Assembly (NCBI RefSeq): GCF_003073045.1
Contig: NC_037598.1
Span: forward strand, 124,001 to 188,000
DNA: 64,000 nucleotides
Origin: Pomacea canaliculata
Taxonomy: Eukaryota > Mollusca > Gastropoda > Architaenioglossa > Ampullariidae
Direction: 5' to 3'
How positions within the stretch are numbered: the first letter of the stretch is position 1; every line of letters begins with the position of its first letter. Made by a program: the position numbers and the translations under genes. Of this stretch, positions 56,741 through 64,000 are shown in pieces. The notes under the pieces are model-generated. The model ran no database searches, was not told the DNA's origin, and saw nothing but the letters and a program-made list of their open reading frames with translations.

Positions 56741-56916
56741 TATTTATTTATTTCTATTTTATTTATCGATGAAACAGAAATATTAGCACGCGTCAGTTCA
56801 CACATATTTCGCTAAAAGTCTTCTCAAATTTTTGTTCGCTTTTATACACACACCTACACAGAAAGACAGCACAGCTCTTTAATTTATTTGGTGTTACCAT
56901 TCTAAATTGCAGTAAT

Positions 56917-56918
<2 letters not shown>

Positions 56919-57007
<89 letters not shown>
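56919..57007 (+). repeat. (CG)n(CA)n microsatellite
   Basis: A few CG units are followed by about 40 CA units, just downstream (on the minus strand) of the mucin gene's possible stop. Confidence 0.95.
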
Positions 57008-57009
<2 letters not shown>

Positions 57010-57205
57010 ATTTATAATATTTAAGAATTATAAAACTGAAACAAATTTGCTAGTGATACGAATTGTGGTACTTTTGATTGTTGTATACTGCAATATTAAA
57101 TGTTAATAATAGTTGACAGAGACCTTAGCGTGACATGAGCCACGCGCCTCGGATGTGTTCGTGACAACAGAGAAAAGGTTAAAGTTTTAAACCTCATATA
57201 CAGAC

Positions 57206-58939
57206 CTAGTGAGAGGCAAGACACACACCAGCCATCACTAAATACCACAGGAAGAGGGAGATCCCAGGACGTTTTCTTTGGGAAAGACAAGAAGAGTGAC
57301 AAAACAGGAAAAAGGCAAACATACCGACCACCGGCTTGACTTGGTCTTGCTGAGTCGAAGTTCTGCTTAATGTCGTCATCGTTGTACTGCTGCTGACTGA
57401 AGTTGTGCTGTCCGTTACCGACTGTTCCGTTGTTGTTGTTGCACTGTTGTTGAGGACAGTTTCAGTGTCCATTACTTGCTGTGTTGTTGCTGTTGTTGTA
57501 CTGTTGCTGAATAAGGACAAGGCAGTCAGTGTGCTGTGTCTCTCTGTATCTGTCACAAGGGGCGATGTGGTGATGGCTACTGATTCCTTGGTTATTCGTG
57601 TCACTCCTTTGTTTGAACCGTTGGTCGCTAGAGAGGCCGAGGTGTTGGCTGTGATGGAGGACGTGGAAGGCATGATGGGAGGTGATGTAGGGCTGCCAAC
57701 TAGAACTTGTGTGGTTCTGTCTACGTCAGATTTTATTGTGTAAGTTATGGCACTTGTTGTGTTCCTGACCTCTAGAAGTGTTGTGGTGTTGGATGGTGTA
57801 GATACTGTGGTGATTCCTGGAGCTGTTGTGGCGTCTTTAGTAACCAGAGCGGTTATCGTGCTGTTTGCTGTAGTTTTGGTGATGATCTCACCCTGGGCTG
57901 TTGTATTGCTGGTTATTACGGAGGGTATTGTGGTGTTTGCTGTAGTTTTGGTGATGATCTCACCCTGGGCTGTGGTGTTCTTGGTTATTATGGATGGTAT
58001 TGTGGTATTTATTGTAGTTCCTGTGATGTTCGTTTGTAGTGCTACGGTGGTGCTCGCTAGGGTTGTGCTGGTTCTGGTGCTGGTGCTGATATTGGTAGAT
58101 ACATAAGCTATGGTGCTTGTTTTTGCTGTTGTTGATCTCGTATCTACAGATATCGTGGTGTTTGATACATTAGTTTGTGTGGTATTTGCTTGTGTCTTAG
58201 TAATCCATATTCTTATTATTCCTGTTGTATTATCACGTGGTTTGGTGGATGTGGAAAGCGATGTGACTACCCGTGTCGTAGGTGACCGTGTGGTTGTTAT
58301 GGGCGACGTGTCTTCAGTTACTGGAAACGAAGTGTCTTCAGGCGCAAGAGATGACATGTCTGCTGTGACATCTCCAGACATTGGAGTCTCGTCAGTAACT
58401 GAATTTACTGTACAAATAACATTGGGTTAAAATATTAGATGCATTAGAAGCATTTTCCCATGAAAAGTATAAATTTTTTTTAGAAAACAACAGACTTCAC
58501 GTGTTTAAAATACAACCTCATGAATACAACATTTTTATACATTAAAAAGATGAAGTTATTTCCATTAACCAATACACACATAAATAAATCGATTTTGTTG
58601 ATTTTAAGATAAGAAGCGCTGCGACAAAAAAAAAAAATTGAAACTAAAAACAGAAATTGAAACAAACCTCTTAGAAAGGAAGTATCTTTAAATAGATGAG
58701 AAAATTTACGAAATAATAATTTATAAAAATTTATAAGATTGGCGTATAAATTGTTTTATATTAGTAAATAAAATGTTTGGTTTTTTTTATAAATAGTTCA
58801 CACACATTAGCTCCTTTGTATCACCTTTGAGAAAATTTCTTGAGATTCTAATGTAAAGTTCGAATTCTTGTAATGTTAAAGTCTGACCTGGACTGATAAG
58901 TAGTAATCCAAGAAGATAAACTGCAAAAAGTGCTTTCAT
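57206..58939 (-). CDS. mucin-like Thr/Ser-rich protein, 3' end uncertain
   Basis: Minus-strand exon 1 (58939-58888) encodes a signal peptide MKALFAVYLLGLLLISP and ends phase 1 at CAG|GTCAG. Exon 2 begins at 58407 after TTTGTACAG and stays open to a stop at 57206, giving 417 aa if no further intron is used. The body is Thr/Ser-dominated with many N-x-T/S sites (NTT, NST) and few aromatic or Cys residues, typical of an O-glycosylated mucin. Two 24-residue repeats (TAQGEIITKTTANTTIPS type) lie at about 57871-58014. Near the end, GTCG|GTATGT is a good donor (about 57327), so the hydrophobic end ISLFLWYLVMAGVC may be either a real membrane tail or retained intron. Opposite-strand frames of 106-119 residues are shadows. 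Confidence 0.7.
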
Positions 58940-58959
58940 GTTTTACAGCATATTAGTTG

Positions 58960-59573
58960 AGGCTAAAGATGTGCTGAGATACTGACTGATCCACGGTCTG
59001 TGGGCCTCTAGCACAGTTCTGTTCAAGTCCTGGCTATTTATTATCGACTCCATAGCAACAGGAATAATCAAACAAAACACAGTCACAACCCAGGTAAGTT
59101 ACTTGGGACAGGGCGGGACGAGATCACGTGACAGAACATTTTTACATCCTCCATACACACCTGAAGATTCCTTGTGCGAGTAACAATGGGTCTGAATTAC
59201 CTACTGTGTTTTGGATAATTGTCTACCCAAAATTTACCCATTCCTGAAAGGTACAACATATTCTACAACATTATCAGACACAATAATATAACAACACATC
59301 AACTCACCAGCCCGTGAGGTACTCTACTCACAACCACTTCCAGGAGAAGCAGGAATTGTCTATCTTGAAAATAAGCAAAATATCACAAGCGTAGTCTGTA
59401 TTATGATAGATAAATATCATTAGTTATTAACTAAATGGTATGGACCAGAGAGTATTGTACTTCATATAGACGCTGCAAAATAATCACAAAAACGACAACA
59501 AAAACAACAAAATTAAAATGCGATATTCAAAACAACTACTAGTACAATATCAATTTTCGACTCTCTCTGTCTC

Positions 59574-59616
<43 letters not shown>

Positions 59617-61990
59617 AAGAAATGATGCATGCTCGCGCGCACACACACAAAGGCACAAATTAAAAAGTTCGAAAGTACATAAACAGTAAAAGCAAGAATG
59701 TCTAAAAACATCTTTACCTGTAGCAGGAATAAGAAGATCACTACACTATGTACTATGAACATGACAGACCTCCAGAACACAAGAGCAATAATTACTAACA
59801 ACAGTAACTAACAACCATGATATTACAGAGCAGCCTTCATGCCCCTCCAACAGCTCAGCCATCTCCTCACCCTCCTCGCCCTTGTCATCGACACTAGCTA
59901 GTCTCGCTTTTATTTCTGTTTGTTATTTCTTTGTTAAGTTCTGATATATGTGGCCTTAGTCTACTGTTCTCAGGTTAGTTCCGGTGCTAATCATCATATG
60001 CATCGTTGACTATGTTCAAGTGGCCACTACTAATGAAGGGGACTTAATTCAAATGGTCATTACCATGAAGGGACACAACCACTGTACAAAATGAAAGCAC
60101 GGCAGTTAGAAGACTGTTTCAGTACGTTCTCCTTGCATGACCAGACTGTGTTTACTACAAAATAAAAGGTATAAAAATGGATATAAGAGGCATTTTCTCA
60201 GATTTTTTTCCATCTTGTGACAGCCACAACAGTCTGAAGTCATGGAGTTGTATGAACACCACTGTGTAACAAAGCTTTCGGCTCTTGTACTGAGAGTGGT
60301 CTTGTGTACTCTCTAAACTTCAAAGGTATTTGTGATTGTAAACTTTTTACAAACTAACCTCCAGATGTCGACTTTTCAAGGCATATACTTGGTCTTTGGA
60401 GGAGGGCTAGTTCAAGTTTGAGAAGTATTAATTTGTAAAAACATTTTCGAGCCCAGTCATCAGGTAAACATGTTAAGCAACATGTTGGTGGAATGTGATC
60501 TTTGGGTTCAAGAAAAAATAATTGGCATGGCACACGGGTAGTGCACGGGTATGTATGACTGTGTAACAATCTGTTTTTGGCATTTTACATGTGTATCTTC
60601 GTGTGAGTGATTCACGTATGTTTGTGTGCGTGCATGTTCGTATGTGTGTGAATGTGAATTTACGTGTGTGTGTTTTGGTGTGTGTGGATATTTCTGCTGC
60701 TAATATATACTGTATGTAAAACACAATATTTATACATAGTGGATAGTATGTGAGCATGATATGGGGAACAGTTAATGAGAAGCCAAGGAAAAGGTCAGAA
60801 TTTTCTAACACAAACAGACATGTCTTTGGTTTTGTGAGTGGAGGGAGGAGGGTAGGAAGGAATATCGGTCACCAGGCTCCCAATAATTGCAATCTGCATT
60901 CATTGTCAAGAAGACAGAATAATGCCGAAATAAGATTTCATTTTATATCGGGAATATGATAGTGAAATACTTGCACGGATTTACTTGACAAACAGCTGGT
61001 GCGGGAATACAGAGACAATCACAGTTGATAGGTTGAGACTGAAATTTAAAATACCTAATACTAAATGTAAGCACAAGTAAAGCAGTCAGTTCAGTCTTCA
61101 GCTCACGAGAAGCAGATGACTGTACTAAAGTATGCTGACGTTGGCGGCGATGGCGGTGGTGTCCGTGGGAGGCGATGAAGCAGGTAACTGAGATGTTAGC
61201 GCGGTGACGCCTGAGGTCAGAGGTGAGCACGTTAACCTCCTCAATCCTCTTGGGACTGATCATACACTCGAGTGAGCCCACCTGTCGACTGCGCTACCTG
61301 ATCCCTTTGATGATTGTGGAGGGGATCGGCACGGCTCTTACAATGACGGCTGCTCCTCCCCCACCGAGATAAGTGGCAGTGTGAGGAACAAAGATGTTTG
61401 TGTGTCTGTGTGTGTGTGTAAAGCACGTTTAAACGTGTCGGTGGTTAGGTCTCTGACGTAGGAGAAAGCCATTTCTATGTTTTTTTCTGAACATCAGTTA
61501 AAACGGCATCGACCTTATTTTTTTTTGTTTTTTAGTGTCAAACGTCTGTGTGCGCGCGCGTGTTTGGGTGTGCCTGCATATGCGTGTGTGTGTATGTGTG
61601 TGAGAGAGAGGGGTGTGTGTATGAGGAGTGTGGGTGCAAGTGTGTATGTACTTGTATGCATGCTCGCAAGAGAGAGAGAGAAAGAGAGAGAACAACAGAA
61701 AGTATGGGTGCATGAGTCCGATGATACGTGGATTCGAAACCGCCCGTTGCCGTGTGTATTTATTCCTGCCCAAAAAATCTGGGTCTTATATTTGTAGCTG
61801 ATTCATTCAATACTTTTACAGGTGGATGAGGATAAAAGATTAAGGTATAAAGAAATAGGTTAATAGCGATGGGGACTAACAAGTGCATTTCTCATGTGAC
61901 ACTCGAGTACAATCTGCAAAATATTTCATGCCTCATATAATGTTTTGTAAGGCATGAACACCATTCAGTGGAGGATTAACCAAACATTTT
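58960..61990. other. region upstream of the mucin gene, no gene recognised
   Basis: A weak TATA-like AATAAATAG on the minus strand near 59035-59045 may serve the mucin gene. Simple-sequence tracts lie at about 59566-59627, 60600-60690 and 61385-61690. Frames here are short, without domains, or driven by the repeats. Confidence 0.45.
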
Positions 61991-62240
61991 AACTCGCCCA
62001 TCTAATGCAAGCTGAACAAATTTTTAAACCTCACGAGCTTGCAAGGAGTTTATTTTCACACGAAGCACCCTGTCGAGCAGGATTCTTGCTGAATGGCACA
62101 ACAGCTTTTGTTACTGTGACTGAGCCGCTGGAGCTCGGGACCACAGCAAACAGTGCACCACGACTCTCCCTCCCATCAATCACACTCTGAATACCTTCAC
62201 CTCTTGAAAGGTACGAATACCTGGCATAGGAGTGTCGGCA

Positions 62241-62500
62241 TTACCACACCTTTTCCTTCATGACAGTAATAGGGAAGACGACCAGAGAAAGGATGCCACT
62301 AGGACTAGCATCAGTCGTGAGAGTACACTTGGAATTAGTAGACACACGTGACATACACTTACCTGGAGTTTTCTTAGAGGTATGGACCACTTGAAAATCG
62401 TCTAGGTGTCCAGCCTGGCCCATCCTCCAGGAGTACCAAAGATGTGGTAAGCACGATGTTGTATTGCCAAAGCAGATGGGCTGTCCTTTGATATCTTTAA
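62241..62500 (-). CDS. weak candidate exon of an unknown minus-strand gene
   Basis: The minus frame reads PICFGNTTSCLPHLWYSW, then GQAGHLDDFQVVHTSKKTPG, then CMSRVSTNSKCTLTTDASPS and a hydrophobic end. Its composition and four cysteines look protein-like. A strong donor (CCAG|GTAAGT, about 62362) falls inside it, so the part after that may be intron. The upstream edge touches the 34-bp repeat array and no start exon is visible. I do not recognise a family. Confidence 0.25.
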
Positions 62501-62705
62501 GTCGTGAGTATACTGAGGTCAGAGGCTAAGATAGGTCGTGAGCATAGAGAGGTCAGAGACTAAGATAGGTCGTGAGCATAGAGAGGTCAGAAACTAAGAT
62601 AGGTCGTGAGCATAGAGAGGTCAGAGGCTAAGATAGGTCGTGAGCATAGAGAGGTCAGAGGCTAAGATAGGTCGTGAGTATAGAGAGGTCAGAGACAAAG
62701 ATGGG
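62495..62705 (+). repeat. 34-bp tandem repeat, about six copies
   Basis: Units start with TAAGATAGGTCGTGAGCATA at 62527, 62561, 62595, 62629 and 62663, with partial copies at each end. The copies are nearly the same, so the array is young or kept uniform. Confidence 0.9.
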
Positions 62706-64000
62706 ATCTTCTAAAGTGTTTCGTTCCTCATTTGACTCTCTTTAGTTGTCTCTGATAATCTGATAATTTTTAAGGGTAGTTTTTATGATTGAAATTCACA
62801 TCTCGTGTTTTCATAAGTTGAATGGAGTGCACTGCACTGGTCTAGGTTGGTCCACAAATCAGAGAGATACCTTTTGTTGTCTCTTGGTGCCAAACGATGA
62901 GCGGTACAATGACTTGAAAACAATCTTTGATCATAGACAAAAATAAGATAAAGGCGAAGTGGTAAACAGGGCAGCGATGATGACAGTTTCTGAAAACGAT
63001 GATAATAAAGATAAACGAATAAAACTGAAAACTTGAATGTGTTTTCTTTCCTCCGGATATCATACAGACTTCATAAAAATCAAGATACCTGTGATGTAGT
63101 AATAGTTGCATACTTGTGTGCATACTTGTGTGCAGATATGTGTAGGTACTAGAACGAATGATGCAGAAATGTCCTCTGTGTGCATCAATATTTTTGGTAT
63201 GACACCTTGTTGGTGTTATGTTGTGTAATTATAAAGATCAAAGAATTCTCACCAAATCCGTGCGATTCGGCTATTATTCTTTTCTGAGGACTACAATGGT
63301 GAAATAAAAACACGCTCAAGTCATGTTCTTTTTATTCAAGTTGTTAGTAGAGGTCAACACACTTTAATTGCTCGAACAAAGAGGAGCTGAACTGTACTGT
63401 CTAGGCCCTCGGCCTGTCACAATTAAGAAGAGCAGTCGATTGACAGCAAAGAAAGAGTAAGAAACAAATCATTTAACAACCATTCAACTTATTTATTTCA
63501 ACAAAATTAGACTAGTATATGTAAAACTCCAATGGACAATTACAGCTAAGATATCATCTGGAAGGCAGAAGTACAGAGCTGAAAAAAGAGAAAGTAATAA
63601 TATTGAGAACAGACAGGTCCTCAAAAGACATGGAAAACAAAACTCTTTTTCTCTAAGGTATCGCAATCCCTAAGACTATGTCTTAGTTCATATTACACTT
63701 GTGTGTTTAGATACCAGAGAGAAAGAAAGAGACAGAATAACAGATTTGACAAATTAACAAAATTAAAAGCAAGAGAATTATCGTTTATGTCTTACATTTT
63801 TGTGATTAAATTTCTTCGCTCATTCTTGTGTGTATGCACACAATGATAAAGATTGGAATAGCTGCAATTAGTGCGTTTGTGTACGTGTATAATACGTTGA
63901 TACACATGTATATGGTGACTATTCTCAGCTATTTAAAGGGTTTCAAAAGTTACTATGTAAAAAAGATTGAATCCAGTCACAATACGATGACAGGCAGCAA
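62706..64000. other. window end, no gene recognised
   Basis: AT-rich sequence with no supported exon on either strand. The frame at 62842-63123 (-) is low in recognisable features. Confidence 0.55.

Noticed and set aside
57405-58430. Three plus-strand Val-rich frames of 106-119 residues
   Set aside because: They are the reverse of the Thr-rich mucin frame; Thr codons (ACN) read as NGT on the other strand, which gives Val-rich shadows.
61241-61330. Minus-strand TAGCGCAGTCGACAGG resembling a pol III A box
   Set aside because: No B box downstream, so neither a tRNA nor a SINE head can be supported.

Overview
This is a eukaryotic, AT-rich, intron-rich window with GT-AG introns and many microsatellites. 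The proteins fit a lophotrochozoan animal, most likely a gastropod mollusc: divergent nicotinic-acetylcholine-receptor-like (Cys-loop) subunits, small-module Cys-rich secreted proteins, a mucin, and hAT, Tigger and LINE fragments. The species is inferred from protein style only; no search was run.

Layout: 1-4.8 kb is intergenic with one hAT-type MITE. From 4.9 to 22.4 kb lies a Cys-rich locus. Gene A (4965-9155) has a signal-peptide exon and three copies of a 6-Cys exon, and no visible 3' end. Gene B (15990-22446) is complete over 14 exons: signal exon, one 6-Cys exon, five repeats of a two-exon unit (84 + 117 bp), a Pro/Tyr linker and a hydrophobic GPI-anchor-like tail (449 aa). Every CDS intron in A and B is phase 1, so modules can be added or skipped without frame damage. 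An 18-bp minisatellite has grown exactly at one splice donor of gene B.

From 25.3 to 53.6 kb there are four complete plus-strand Cys-loop receptor genes (D1 25282-28060, D2 29922-33883, D3 41022-45383, D4 49438-53554). All have six exons of almost the same lengths and the same intron phases. A fifth copy (46477-47826) is a dead relic. All four keep the 13-residue Cys-loop and the M2 region. They lack the loop C cysteine pair and the loop A tyrosine of ACh-binding alpha subunits, so the ligand is probably not acetylcholine bound in the classical way. A short secreted Cys-rich gene (C, 35282-36487) sits between D2 and D3; its 3'UTR intron carries a Tigger/pogo element.

From 56.7 to 58.9 kb a minus-strand gene encodes a Thr/Ser-rich mucin-like protein. 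The rest, to 64 kb, has little I can name apart from a 34-bp tandem array and a weak minus-strand exon candidate.

How the genes may work together is inference: secreted or surface-anchored Cys-rich modules, a mucin and a tandem family of non-canonical ligand-gated channels look like a lineage-specific surface or chemosensory/secretory gene neighbourhood. Exon ends were set by hand from splice consensus, reading phase and paralog alignment, and need RNA support.
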